A stretch of 64,000 nucleotides of DNA from Melaminivora jejuensis (lineage in GTDB: Bacteria; Pseudomonadota; Gammaproteobacteria; Burkholderiales; Burkholderiaceae_C). Positions 1 through 8,927 of the stretch are shown here, one piece after another. The notes below the pieces were generated by a model. The model had not been told where the DNA came from and did not search any database. It saw only the letters and a list, made by a program, of their open reading frames with translations. Where the stretch lies: positions 2,046,001-2,110,000 of the forward strand of contig NZ_JACWIJ010000002.1 in the NCBI RefSeq assembly GCF_017811175.1, in the 5' to 3' direction. Numbering within the stretch: the first letter of the stretch is position 1; each line of letters begins with the position of its first letter. The translations under genes were made by a program, and so were the position numbers.

Positions 1-723
1 CCAGATGCGCCCGCGCGGCACCTGCAGCGACAGCGGGCGCAGGCCGCGCACATAGACGTGATCGAGCTGCACCAGCGGCAGGCGCGCCGGATAGGTATAG
101 GACTGCGGCGCCTCGTCGTACTCGAACAGGCCAAAGCCGGCCAGCATGTTCTTGATCTGAAAGCCCCAGTCGTTGAAGTCGCCGGCCACCACCAGCGGCG
201 CATCCGGGGGCACCTCGCGCTCGATGAAGCGCTGGATCTGCGCCACCTGGCGGATGCGGCTGCCAGCAATCAGGCCCAGGTGGACGCAGATGGCGTGTAC
301 CGCGCGGCCCTCGACCAGCACCTCGGCGTGCAGCAGGCCGCGCTGCTCGAAGCGGTGGTCGGAGATGTCCTCGTGCTGGTGGCCGACCACCGGCCAGCGC
401 GTCAGCAGTGCGTTGCCGTGCTCGCCGTGGCGCGTGTAGGCGTTGGTGCGATAGACCGCCTCGTAGCCCTCGGGCGCCAGGTATTCGGCCTGCGAGACTT
501 CGGGCCAGCGGTCGAAGTACAGCGCCTCGCGCCGGTTGACCGAGCGCACTTCCTGCAGGCAGACGATGTCGGCGTCCAGTTGCTCCACCGCCAGGCCCAG
601 GTTGTGGATCTCCAGGCGCCGCGCCGGCCCCAGGCCCTGCACGCCCTTGTGGATGTTGTAGGTCGCCACGCGCAAGATGCCGCTGTGGCTGTGGGAGAGG
701 TCAAGCGCGGAGTCGTCGGTCAT
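1..723 (-). CDS. Endonuclease/exonuclease/phosphatase family protein (3' end outside window)
   Basis: The minus-strand frame starts at the ATG at 721-723 and is open to the window edge, so the C-terminus is missing. The visible product has the hallmarks of the Mg-dependent EEP fold: RVATYNIHKG near the start, a metal-binding CLQEVRS glutamate motif about 50 residues in, and VVAGDFNDWG near residue 180. LDHVYV near residue 220 corresponds to the C-terminal part of the fold. Members hydrolyse phosphodiester or phosphomonoester bonds of nucleic acids or lipids, and the substrate cannot be told here. It follows nudB by 24 bases on the same strand and is probably co-transcribed. Confidence 0.85.
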   Translation of the reverse strand, partial: MTDDSALDLSHSHSGILRVATYNIHKGVQGLGPARRLEIHNLGLAVEQLDADIVCLQEVRSVNRREALYFDRWPEVSQAEYLAPEGYEAVYRTNAYTRHGEHGNALLTRWPVVGHQHEDISDHRFEQRGLLHAEVLVEGRAVHAICVHLGLIAGSRIRQVAQIQRFIEREVPPDAPLVVAGDFNDWGFQIKNMLAGFGLFEYDEAPQSYTYPARLPLVQLDHVYVRGLRPLSLQVPRGRIW

Positions 724-747
724 CGGGCAGGGGTCAACGGGTGTGGA

Positions 748-1221
748 TCAACGGTCAGGACACGAGGCAAGGCGCGGCAGCCAGAGGATGGCCTCGGCAT
801 TGGAGGGCGAGGCGCAGCGATCCGCCGCCGCGCGCCAGTCCAGCCAGGCATATGCCGTGTGCTCGCGCGGGTTCAAGGTGACCGGCGTGCCCGGCGGCAC
901 GCGCAGGCCCAGCACCCGCTCGGTGTTGTGCCACACGCCCGGCGCGTAGCGATGCTGCCACTGTGGGTAGATGGTATAGACGTTCGTGAGGCCCCAGTCG
1001 GTCAGACGGCAGCCCGGCGCGCTGGCGTCGATGCCCGTCTCCTCGGCCACTTCGCGCACCGCCGTATGCCGCCACGACTCGCGCCGCGTGTCCTTGCTGC
1101 CGGTGACCGACTGCCAGAAATCCTGGCCCTGGTGCGGCTCGGTGCGGCGCAGCAGCAGCACGTCGAGCTGGGCGGTGTGGATGATGACCAGGACGGACTG
1201 GGGGATCTTGTGGGCAGTCAT
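748..1221 (-). CDS. nudB: Dihydroneopterin triphosphate diphosphatase (Nudix)
   Basis: A Nudix hydrolase of about 157 residues. The Nudix helix is visible as FWQSVTGS followed by REVAEETGI; the spacing between the first Gly and Glu is one residue longer than the textbook box. FWQSVTGS and the size fit NudB, which removes pyrophosphate from dihydroneopterin triphosphate in folate synthesis. The ATG at 1219-1221 (MTAHKIPQ) is chosen over a frame extending 14 codons upstream because the family starts just before the first beta strand (SVLVIIHT). nudB commonly lies next to aspS in proteobacteria; here about 7.5 kb separates them. Confidence 0.85.
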   Translation of the reverse strand: MTAHKIPQSVLVIIHTAQLDVLLLRRTEPHQGQDFWQSVTGSKDTRRESWRHTAVREVAEETGIDASAPGCRLTDWGLTNVYTIYPQWQHRYAPGVWHNTERVLGLRVPPGTPVTLNPREHTAYAWLDWRAAADRCASPSNAEAILWLPRLASCPDR

Positions 1222-1267
1222 GGCTACGGGCTGCGGGATGTGTACGCCGGACGCACAACGCACAACT

Positions 1268-2716
1268 TCACACCAGCTGCGTGACCCGGTAGTGGTTGTC
1301 CGGGGTTTCCTCGCGCTGCGTTTCGCGGTGCTCGACCAGGCGGATGAACACGCGCAGCGCAGCCTGGCTGTCCTCGCGCAGGGCGCTGACCAGCTCGCCC
1401 TGCACGGCGTCGATGGTGGTGCGGCGCAGGCTGTCTTCCTGCACGCGGTGGATGTCGTGGTTGCCCGCCTCGGGGATCAGCATCCCCTCGTTGCGCGCCT
1501 TCAGCCAATGCGCCGTGAGCTGCGCGCGCTGGGCCTGGACGACGCTTGCATCGCCCTCGTTCCTGCCGGCGCGCAGCTCGGTCTCCTGGCTCAGGCGGTA
1601 GGCCGCATGTCCCGTTTCGCTGACCGCGCCGAAGCGGTTGGTGCGCACCGTGTCGCCGCTGAATTCGGCATCGAAATCGGCCAGGCCGCTGACCAGCTCG
1701 CGCACGCGCGCCGGCAGCGTGGCGGCCAGCTGCACCGGCTTGCCTGCCGTGGCCGGGCTGTCGGCCGGCGATACGCCGTGCAGCTGCGCCAGGCCGCTCT
1801 TGAACAGGCCGACCAGCGCCGCGCCGGCGTGGCCGCGCTCGGCGGCAGCATCCACCTGCTCCAGCAGGCGGGCGATGGCTGCCTGGCGCTGGCCACCGGC
1901 GCTGGCAGCCAGCGGCGTGGCGCCATCGACCCGCACGGCCAGCCGTCCGGACGCGCCCTCCAGCGCCAGGCGGCTCTCGGCGTCCGACAGGTGCAGCGCA
2001 AAGTTGCGCAGCGCCGGCTTGTCTGCCGCCGGGTTGCTCACCTGCAGCTCCAGGCGGGCGAACAGGCTGCGGTCGGCGCCCAGCAGCTCTTCGAGGTCGA
2101 GCACTGGCTCCTGGCCATCGCCCAGACCGGCCAGCACGCGCTCCACGCCGCCGGACAGCGCGGCCAGCGCCTGGCGCTCGGCAGCGCCCAGCGGGGCGGA
2201 GCTGTCCACCTGCACCTGCAGGCCACGCACCGCGCCGGGCTGCGTGCCGTCGTTGCTGGCGATGGACAGTTGAATCGTCTGGCCGCTGCGCGTGTGCAGC
2301 TGCAGGCTGACGCTGACCGCGCCGCGCTGCAGGCCGGCCAGTTGCTGGGCCAGCGGCAAGGCCGGGTCAGCCGCCGTGATCAGGCTCTGGGAATAGCCTT
2401 CGCCGGTGGCCGCCAGCTGCCCCAGCAGCGCCCCGGACAGGCCTTTCCAGGTATCGGCCAGGCGTGCGCCGATGGCGTGGCTGCTGCCCTGCAGCAGGCG
2501 GCTGATGGCGTCCTGCGGCGGACGCTCCCAGGCGGCGACCGGCGCGATGGCAGGCCTGTCGTACACCAGCGCTGGCGCTGCAGCCGCCACGCCCAGGCGC
2601 AGCACGGACGACGGGCCGCTATCGGGCGCGTGCGCAGCCGGCCCCCCCGCCTGGGGGCGGACAGCGGGGGCGGCCACTGGCAGGGCAATAGGGGCAAGAG
2701 AAACCGTCATGGCCAT
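1268..2716 (-). CDS. Hypothetical protein, unrecognised
   Basis: About 482 residues from the ATG at 2714-2716 (MAMTVSLAP); a second ATG two codons later is equally possible. The frame stays open further upstream but overlaps the AraC gene there. The N-terminal 60 residues are Ala/Pro rich and low in complexity. The rest looks soluble, mixed alpha/beta and acidic, with segments such as LDLEELLGADRSLF and a polar C-terminal quarter (HDIHRVQEDSLRRTTIDAVQGE). No transmembrane segment or clear signal peptide is seen. It lies 24 bases downstream of the AraC regulator on the same strand, so it may be its partner or target. No family recognised. Confidence 0.6.
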   Translation of the reverse strand: MAMTVSLAPIALPVAAPAVRPQAGGPAAHAPDSGPSSVLRLGVAAAAPALVYDRPAIAPVAAWERPPQDAISRLLQGSSHAIGARLADTWKGLSGALLGQLAATGEGYSQSLITAADPALPLAQQLAGLQRGAVSVSLQLHTRSGQTIQLSIASNDGTQPGAVRGLQVQVDSSAPLGAAERQALAALSGGVERVLAGLGDGQEPVLDLEELLGADRSLFARLELQVSNPAADKPALRNFALHLSDAESRLALEGASGRLAVRVDGATPLAASAGGQRQAAIARLLEQVDAAAERGHAGAALVGLFKSGLAQLHGVSPADSPATAGKPVQLAATLPARVRELVSGLADFDAEFSGDTVRTNRFGAVSETGHAAYRLSQETELRAGRNEGDASVVQAQRAQLTAHWLKARNEGMLIPEAGNHDIHRVQEDSLRRTTIDAVQGELVSALREDSQAALRVFIRLVEHRETQREETPDNHYRVTQLV

Positions 2717-2739
2717 AGGATGCACCAAAAAACTGGCTG

Positions 2740-3735
2740 TCACGACTGCGCCAGGGTCTGGCGGGGCGTCTGGCCGAAGGCCTGGCGGTAGGCGCGCGAG
2801 AAATCGCCCATGTGGGTGAAGCCGAAGCGCATCGCCGTCTGGCCGATCAGGCAGGCGCTGCCGCCCTGCTCCAGGGCGCGGCGCACGGCCTGCAGGCGCT
2901 GCAGGCGCAGCCACTGCAGAGGCGAGTGGCCGCACTCGTCCTTGAACAAGGCCTGCAGATGCCGCACCGACAGCCCGCAGTGGCTGGCCACCAGGGCCAC
3001 CGGGATGGCCTCGCCCAGGTGCTCCAGCATGTAGGCCTGCGCGCGCTGGACGGCGCGGTGCGCGGCAGGCGGCGGCGCCGGCCACAGCTGCGCGGCCCGA
3101 TCATGGGGCTGGTGCAGCAGCAAGGTGGTGGCCAGCAGTGTTTCGGTCTGCGCCAGCAAGGCCGCCTGGGCGGCATCGCCGCCCGGCCCCAGGCCTGCGC
3201 AGCGCACGATCCACTGCAGCATGGGCAGCAAGGCCTGCCAGGCGTTCAGGTGCAGGGCGATGAGCGGCTCGAAGCACACCGGGGGCGCCTCGTCCTGCGC
3301 CAGCAGGCGGCACCAGGCATCGGCCACGGCGCGGCGCTCCAGGCGCAGCAGGATTTGCTCGTAGTCGGGGCTGGCCGAAAAATGAAAGCGCCGCCCGGGG
3401 CTGACGATGGCCGCCACCTGGGGCGAGACCTGCAGCTCGCGCCCGTCGAAGTGAAACGCCGCCCGCCCCTGGGTCGGCAGCACCAGCAGGTAGTAGCCCT
3501 GCAGCTCGCCCGGATCGACCCCCACCTCGGCCCCGTAGCCATAGCGCAGGCGCAGCAGCGACAGCGCGCCACAGGGCAGCGCCTCCAGCCGGTTGTGCCG
3601 GATGCGCCCGCGCAGCACCCGAAAGCGCGCGGCATTGAGCACGTCGCAGATCAGCGGATGCGCCCGGTCGAAGTCGCCGGTATCGACGATGCAATGCTGC
3701 CCGAACGGCACGCTGGCAAACAGCAGATGGTGCAT
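2740..3735 (-). CDS. AraC-family transcriptional regulator
   Basis: 331 residues. The N-terminal two thirds resembles the AraC-binding-like domain (AraC_binding_2). The C-terminal about 100 residues carry the two AraC helix-turn-helix motifs: IPVALVASHCGLSVRHLQALFKDECGHSP, quoted here in part, then the second HTH ending in FGFTHMGDFSRAYRQAFGQTP, the family signature. It probably activates a catabolic or stress gene in response to a small ligand that is not identifiable. It is transcribed toward the unknown gene 1268-2716 and is divergent from the DUF1566 genes at 4079 across a 343-base gap, so it could regulate either. Confidence 0.88.
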   Translation of the reverse strand: MHHLLFASVPFGQHCIVDTGDFDRAHPLICDVLNAARFRVLRGRIRHNRLEALPCGALSLLRLRYGYGAEVGVDPGELQGYYLLVLPTQGRAAFHFDGRELQVSPQVAAIVSPGRRFHFSASPDYEQILLRLERRAVADAWCRLLAQDEAPPVCFEPLIALHLNAWQALLPMLQWIVRCAGLGPGGDAAQAALLAQTETLLATTLLLHQPHDRAAQLWPAPPPAAHRAVQRAQAYMLEHLGEAIPVALVASHCGLSVRHLQALFKDECGHSPLQWLRLQRLQAVRRALEQGGSACLIGQTAMRFGFTHMGDFSRAYRQAFGQTPRQTLAQS

Positions 3736-3983
3736 GGATCAGTCCTGGCCCCGGGGGGCGAATGTGCAGGGGTGTGCAGGCCGGCAATTGTCCGGGACAG
3801 GCGGCGCGCCCAAGTCCACGCTTGCCCGATAGCAAAGCACGCACAGCCGATATACAGCCGCGCCGGCGCTGGAAAGAATCAAGCCACCGCGCCCTGGCTG
3901 GCGGCCTGCGACTCCCCGCCCGCGCTCGCCAGGCCGCTTTCTCAAGCCCGTTCTGTCTGGCAAGCAGATGCAAAAATTGCTAT

Positions 3984-4032
3984 TCAAAATATAGCTGTCA
4001 TCGCTTGCTGGATAAGGGTTTGATGCCGATTT
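3984..4032 (-). repeat. Short interspersed repeat, copy 1
   Basis: This lies in the 343-base gap between the AraC gene and the DUF1566 gene. It reads ATATAGCTGTCATCGCTTG then CTGGATAAGGGTTTGATG, matching the core shared by about a dozen sites in this window (core on the other strand: CAAACCCTT, a short spacer, AGCAAGCG, then CAGCTAT). The remainder of the gap shows no credible gene; a 98-codon minus frame across it has no family features. Confidence 0.8.
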
Positions 4033-4078
4033 CATTCATTTTTCACGGCTTTCCAAGGCTTGTCCAAAGGCTTGATTC

Positions 4079-4849
4079 ATGCGTTTTTCCATTCTCTGGC
4101 TGGCCATCACTGGCGCTGTTGTCGGCGCTGGCCTCGGCCCTGCCGCGCTGGCCCAGACCGGCCTGCTCAACGACACCGGCGTCAGCTGGAGCGCCAGCGG
4201 CGCGGCCAATGCCGCCCCCGGCCTTTGCAGCAACACCCATCCTGAGCGCCAGGACTGCCGGCAAGGGCGCGACGCAGCCACCGACCTGCAGAAAATCGGC
4301 AATGGCGCCAAGGGCTTCGACTTCATCAAGATCGCCCACAGCGGTATCGAACTGCCGCCAGACGCCACCTTGGGCGATGACGCCAGCGACTGGGCCTGCA
4401 CGCGTGACAACGTGACCGGCCTGGTCTGGGAGGTCAAGACCGCCAGTGGCCTGCGCGGCCGCAGCCACACCTATTCCTGGTTCGACAGCGCCAGTCCGGC
4501 AGGCAACCCGGGCACGCCCAGCGCCGGCAACTGCCAAACCGCAGGGCGCTGCGACACCGAAAAATACGTGCAGGACGTGAATGCCGCGCCCGGCCTGTGC
4601 GGCGCCACTGACTGGCGCCTGCCCACCGCCATGGAGCTGGAGAGCCTGCTCGACCTGGACGGCCAGGAGCCGCAGATCGATACCGATTTCTTCCCGCACA
4701 CGGATGCCGCGCCCTTCTGGTCTGGCAGCGCCAGTGCGGAGGTGGCCAGCCACGCCTGGACTATGCGGTTCAACCTCAGCACCAGCTACATCGTCCCGGA
4801 CGAGCGCAGCAGCCCGTACCGGGTGCGGCTGGTGCGCTCCGCGCCATGA
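4079..4849 (+). CDS. Secreted DUF1566 (Lcl C-terminal) domain protein
   Basis: 256 residues. A signal peptide is visible (MRFSILWLAI through a hydrophobic core to ALAQ, about residue 25). The mature part carries one DUF1566 domain, recognisable from the phrases DNVTGLVWEVK, DWRLPTAMELESLLD and FWSGSAS, with paired cysteines likely forming disulfides outside the cytoplasm. The role of DUF1566 is poorly defined; it is related to a C-terminal domain of legionella collagen-like adhesins. Its stop overlaps a possible upstream ATG of the next gene at 4846, so the two form an operon. Confidence 0.8.
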   Translation: MRFSILWLAITGAVVGAGLGPAALAQTGLLNDTGVSWSASGAANAAPGLCSNTHPERQDCRQGRDAATDLQKIGNGAKGFDFIKIAHSGIELPPDATLGDDASDWACTRDNVTGLVWEVKTASGLRGRSHTYSWFDSASPAGNPGTPSAGNCQTAGRCDTEKYVQDVNAAPGLCGATDWRLPTAMELESLLDLDGQEPQIDTDFFPHTDAAPFWSGSASAEVASHAWTMRFNLSTSYIVPDERSSPYRVRLVRSAP

Positions 4850-4905
4850 CAACGCCCGGGCTGCAAGACCGGCCTGACGCCCACCCCTGCCGAGACCTCC
4901 TGCTG

Positions 4906-7452
4906 ATGAAATGCCTGCAACCCGTGCCGCTTGTCTGGGCCGCCCTGTGCCTGCTGCCCACCTGGGCACAGGCCGTGGCGTGCAACTACAGCCTGCCGCC
5001 CAGCAACCCCGACCACATCTATGCCGTGCATGGCGATGGCACCGTGACCGACACCCGCACCAGCCTGATGTGGAAACTGTGCCCGGAAGGCCAGACCTAC
5101 CACGGCGGCGGCGGCAGCTGCACTGGCAGCAGTACCGTCATGACCTGGGAGCAGGCCTTGAATGCCGCCCACAACTCCAGCTTTGCCGGCCACAGCGACT
5201 GGCGGGTGCCCAGCATCAAGGAGCTGCGCAGCCTGGTCGAGCAATGCCGCACCTATCCCAGCATCAACGAACAGGTTTTTGGCGCAGCATCGGTCCTCAA
5301 CGCCTGGTCTGGCACGCCTGCGCCAACCCCCTCCGCCCTGCCCGCAAGCTGGAAACTCGCCTATTACGTGAATTTCCAGCGCGGCCTTGTCGCCGGCGAG
5401 CAAAGGAGCAGCCAGAAGTCCGTCTGGCTGGTACGTGCCGGCCAATCGCTGGCCCCGGTGCCGCGCCTGGGCGCGGTCTCGCTGGCCGCTGCGCCGCAAG
5501 CCACCAGTGCCGTGGTGCAGGGCCACAGCGTGCAAGGTGGCACCGGCTACTGGATGGTCGTGCCTGCCGGCGCACCGGCCCCCACGGCAGCCCTGGTGCA
5601 GGCCGGAGCCGGCTATGGCGGCGTGAGCGTGGCGCAACAGGGCAGCCAGCAGATGGCCGCCGGGGCCAGCACCACCATCAGCCTCACTGGCCTGGCCCCC
5701 GGAACGGCCTACGACTTCTATGCGGTGGCCGAAGTCGGCGGCCAGCGCAGCGCACTGGCGCACGTCGCCTTCGCCACCCCGGCCCCCATCGACGGCAGTT
5801 GCGGCAGCGCCAGTGGCGTGGCCAGCGCCAGTGCGCCCGCCGCAGCCTCGCTGTGCAGCGCCGGCACGGCCACCGCCGTGGCCGGAAATGCCGGCCAATG
5901 GCAATGGGGCTGCACCGGCATCGACGGCGGCACCAACACGGCAGCCAGCGCCTGCACGGCCAGCTACGCCAGCCAGAGCCTGTCGCTGAGCGCCACGCCC
6001 GCCGCCCTGGTCGTCGGCTCCGCCAGCACCCTGGCTGCCAGCAGCACCGCCGATCTGCCTGTCGAGCTGTCGGCTAGCGGCCCCTGCACGCTCGACGCAA
6101 GCACCGCCCACGCCACGGGCGCCGGCAGTTGCACCATCACCGCCCGCCAGGCGGGCACGGGCGACAGCGGCACGCTGCGCTACCTGGCAGCGGCCGATGT
6201 GGTGCTGGACATTCCCCTGAGCCCGGCGCCCGTTGCCGGCCAGTGCGGCAGCGACAGCGGCAGGACGGATCTCACGGCGCCCCCAGCCCAGTTGTGCAGC
6301 GCCGGCAGCGCCAGCACCCTGGGCGGTAACGGCAGCCCCTGGAGCTGGACTTGCAATGGCCTGCACGGCGGCGGCACGCACTCCTGCAGCGCCAGCCTGC
6401 AGACCTACGCCATCGCCGCCAGCGCCAGCCCGCCCACGGGCGGCAGCGTCCAATGCTCGCCCAACCCGGCGGCGCACGGCCAGGACGTCGCCTGCAGCGC
6501 CAGCGCCCATGCCGGCTACCGCTTCACCGCCTGGAGCGGCGATTGCAGCGGCGCGGCAGCCTGCGCGCTGACCGGCATCCAGGCAGCGCACTCGGTGCAG
6601 GCGCTGTTTGCCAGGCTGCCGGCTTTGGTCAGCCTGCAGGAGCTGGCGGCCACGCCCACGGGGATCAGCATGTCGGTGGTCAGCGACAGCCCGGCCACGG
6701 CCTGGTGGCTGGCGGTGGCCGCTGGCAGTACGGCACCCACACCGGCCCAGATCAAGGCGCAGCCGGACGCCTACGGCAACCCTGCGGTGACCGTGCTGGC
6801 CAAGGGCAGCGCAGGCCCCCTGCCTGCCGGACAGGCCACGGCCTTCGAGATCGGCGCGCTGCAGCCAGGCACGTCCTATGACCTTTATCTGGTGGTCGAG
6901 GATGGTCAGGGCGCGCTGTCGCTACCGGCCCATGTGGCGCTGGCGACACCGGTCGTGGACAGCGTGCCGGATGCTTTCGCCTTTGCTGCGCGCACAGGTG
7001 TTGCCCTGTCCACCGTGGTGACCTCCGAAGCCGTCACCATCGCCGGCCTCAACAGCCCGGCAGCCATCAGCGTGGAGCATGGCGAGTACCAGATCGACGC
7101 CGGCCCCTGGAGCACCAGCCCGGCCACTGTCGAGCAAGGCCAGAGCGTGCGCCTGCGCCACACCAGCAGCGCCGCGTATGCCAGCAGCAGCACAAGCACA
7201 CTGACCATAGGCGGAGTGTCAGGCAGCTTCACCAGCACGACCCAGGCGGCAGCGCCCGCACCCGAGCCTGAACCGCAGGAGCCACCCCCGCCCGACCCCC
7301 AGGAGCCCCCGCACCAGCCGAGCTGCACATCACCGCCCCCGGCACCGTGCAGCTCACCGAGCCGTCACGGCCCATCGTCATCGCCCCGGGCGCAGGGGGC
7401 GCCACGCTGGTGCTGCCGGGCGCGGGCAGCACGCCGGTGGCGCTGGCGCTGA
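4906..7452 (+). CDS. Secreted multidomain DUF1566 protein, N-terminal part (frame broken near 7306)
   Basis: 848 codons from the ATG at 4906, chosen because it begins a good signal peptide (MKCLQPVPLVWAALCLLP, cleavage near AQA). An ATG at 4846 would put 20 non-signal residues in front. Order: DUF1566 domain (TSLMWKLCPEG, DWRVPSIKELRSLVEQC), a fibronectin-like module (GTAYDFYAVAEVGG), cysteine-paired repeats (two GSCGS/GQCGS-type units), an InlB-like bacterial repeat (GYRFTAWSGDCSG), a second fibronectin-like module, then a Pro/Glu linker. After about 7306 the frame becomes Arg/Ser/Cys junk while the next frame continues a plausible protein at 7347. Adding one C to the C5 tract at 7306-7310 joins both into about 1294 residues. 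Confidence 0.75.
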   Translation: MKCLQPVPLVWAALCLLPTWAQAVACNYSLPPSNPDHIYAVHGDGTVTDTRTSLMWKLCPEGQTYHGGGGSCTGSSTVMTWEQALNAAHNSSFAGHSDWRVPSIKELRSLVEQCRTYPSINEQVFGAASVLNAWSGTPAPTPSALPASWKLAYYVNFQRGLVAGEQRSSQKSVWLVRAGQSLAPVPRLGAVSLAAAPQATSAVVQGHSVQGGTGYWMVVPAGAPAPTAALVQAGAGYGGVSVAQQGSQQMAAGASTTISLTGLAPGTAYDFYAVAEVGGQRSALAHVAFATPAPIDGSCGSASGVASASAPAAASLCSAGTATAVAGNAGQWQWGCTGIDGGTNTAASACTASYASQSLSLSATPAALVVGSASTLAASSTADLPVELSASGPCTLDASTAHATGAGSCTITARQAGTGDSGTLRYLAAADVVLDIPLSPAPVAGQCGSDSGRTDLTAPPAQLCSAGSASTLGGNGSPWSWTCNGLHGGGTHSCSASLQTYAIAASASPPTGGSVQCSPNPAAHGQDVACSASAHAGYRFTAWSGDCSGAAACALTGIQAAHSVQALFARLPALVSLQELAATPTGISMSVVSDSPATAWWLAVAAGSTAPTPAQIKAQPDAYGNPAVTVLAKGSAGPLPAGQATAFEIGALQPGTSYDLYLVVEDGQGALSLPAHVALATPVVDSVPDAFAFAARTGVALSTVVTSEAVTIAGLNSPAAISVEHGEYQIDAGPWSTSPATVEQGQSVRLRHTSSAAYASSSTSTLTIGGVSGSFTSTTQAAAPAPEPEPQEPPPPDPQEPPHQPSCTSPPPAPCSSPSRHGPSSSPRAQGAPRWCCRARAARRWRWR

Positions 7453-8789
7453 CCCTCAACGGCCAGGCGCTGGCCGTGCGCGCCCTGCCGGGCGCGCAGC
7501 TGCAGGTGGCGCTGCACCAGGGCGAGGCGCTTTTGGTGCTGCGCGTGCTGCAGGGCTGGGCCGAGTTGACGGCCAGCCGCGCCGGCCAGCCGCTGGTGCT
7601 GGCCGGCGCTGTGCTGCTGCGCGCCGCCAGCGCCGGCACGCGCGTCGAGGGCGTGCCGCTGGCCAGCGGCGTGCTGGCGGGTGCGCTGCTGGCGCCGCCG
7701 GGCCAGCTGCCCCAGCTGGACGCGCGCGGCCTGCTGGCCGGCGAGCGCCTGCGCATCGACGGCCAGGGCCGGGTCAGCGCCATCGAGCTGGGCACGGTCG
7801 GCGCTGCTGGAGGCGGTGCCGGCCCATCTGGCGCTACGGATGTGCCGCCGGGCGATGCGCTGGCGCTGCCCGAGCTGGGCGCGCAGGTGCGCTTTGCCGC
7901 TGCCCCGGTGCAGCTGCAGGGTGCGGTGGCGCGGTTGGCAGCAGGTGCGGCAGGTGCGCAGCCGCCAGCCCAGGCCCGCGAGGCCGGCAATGTCCCGGCC
8001 AGCGCTGCCGGCTGGCCCGCCGTGCTGCAGCAGCACGCCCGCGCCCTGGCCCAGGCGCTGGCGCTGGCGCCGGGGGCCGCCGCCAGCGTGCAGTTCGACC
8101 GCCACGGCCTGATGCTGTGGCGCCTGGGGCCATGGACGGCGGCGCTGGCCCCGCTGGCTGCCGTGCAGATCGACGTGCGCCGGCCCGATGGCCTGGGCTA
8201 TACGCCCGAGGGCCTGGTGCAGATCGCCCACTCGGGCCTGGTGCTGACGCTGGCGCCCAGCGTGGCCGACTGGCCGGGCCTGGTGCAGGCGCTGGCCGCT
8301 GCCGCGCCCCAGGCCAGCGTGCAGCTCACGCCCGAGGGGGTGCTGGTGTTGCGCCTGGACGGTGCGCGCTGGGTGCTGCGCCCGGCGCTGCTGGCGCAAT
8401 CGGGCGCGCCGCAGCCCGGCGCTTCAGCCGCGCCGGCTTGGCTCGATGCCGACGCCGACGGCACGCTGGTGCTGCAAGGCCCGCACGCGCAGCGCCTGCC
8501 CTGGGCGCTGGCCGACTACGCCCGCGCCCGCGCCGTGCTGCACGAGCTCCTGCCCGGCGCGCAGGTGCAAGCCGGCCTGGCGCCCGAGGGGGCGCTGCAG
8601 GTGCAGTTGCCAGAGGGCGCAGGCGCCTGGGCGCTGCTGCCCCAGCCGCAGTTGCGCAGCACTTGGCTGGAGCCTGGGCTGGCGGCGCTGTTTGCCGATG
8701 GCCAGCGCTGGGCCGTGGATGGCAGCGGCCAGTTGCTGCTGCGCCTGCCTACCGGCGTGCAGGCGCTGGCCATCGTGCCGCTGCCGTGA
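7347..8789 (+). CDS. C-terminal part of the frameshifted surface protein
   Basis: An open frame whose first possible start is a GTG at 7347; the frame opens after a stop at 7269-7271. It encodes about 480 Ala/Leu/Gly-rich residues with regular beta-like alternation (IVIAPGAGGATLVLPGAG, VLRVLQGWAELTA). There is no signal peptide, no good ribosome site, and it overlaps the preceding frame by about 100 bases. Restoring one C in the tract at 7306-7310 gives QEPPAPAELHITAPGTVQL across the junction. It is therefore best read as the C-terminal domain of the protein starting at 4906. Function unknown; it probably lies at the cell surface or in the periplasm. Confidence 0.6.
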   Translation: MQLTEPSRPIVIAPGAGGATLVLPGAGSTPVALALTLNGQALAVRALPGAQLQVALHQGEALLVLRVLQGWAELTASRAGQPLVLAGAVLLRAASAGTRVEGVPLASGVLAGALLAPPGQLPQLDARGLLAGERLRIDGQGRVSAIELGTVGAAGGGAGPSGATDVPPGDALALPELGAQVRFAAAPVQLQGAVARLAAGAAGAQPPAQAREAGNVPASAAGWPAVLQQHARALAQALALAPGAAASVQFDRHGLMLWRLGPWTAALAPLAAVQIDVRRPDGLGYTPEGLVQIAHSGLVLTLAPSVADWPGLVQALAAAAPQASVQLTPEGVLVLRLDGARWVLRPALLAQSGAPQPGASAAPAWLDADADGTLVLQGPHAQRLPWALADYARARAVLHELLPGAQVQAGLAPEGALQVQLPEGAGAWALLPQPQLRSTWLEPGLAALFADGQRWAVDGSGQLLLRLPTGVQALAIVPLP

Positions 8790-8839
8790 GGCCGGATTGG
8801 CGGCAGGGCAGCGGCCACTGAACCGACTGCCGTCCAGAC

Positions 8840-8871
8840 GAAAAACGCCAGGATGCTCACGCGTCCTGGCG
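8840..8871 (-). terminator. Rho-independent terminator of aspS
   Basis: A perfect 8-bp stem (CGCCAGGA at 8846-8853 with TCCTGGCG at 8864-8871), followed on the minus strand by TTTTT (8845-8841). It lies 57 bases after the aspS stop. On the plus strand the stem is followed only by a weak T-rich run, so it may also stop the converging surface-protein transcript, less efficiently. Confidence 0.8.
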
Positions 8872-8927
8872 CTTTCTGGCGATGGGCGGCCCGGCTGGTC
8901 TGGCGGTTGCCGCCGGCGCGGCGCGCC

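Noticed and set aside
986..2791. A 601-codon plus-strand frame over the nudB and unknown-gene region
   Set aside because: It covers parts of two minus-strand genes and has antisense-like composition.
3739..4035. A 98-codon minus-strand frame in the AraC/DUF1566 gap
   Set aside because: No ribosome site or family features; it includes an interspersed repeat copy.
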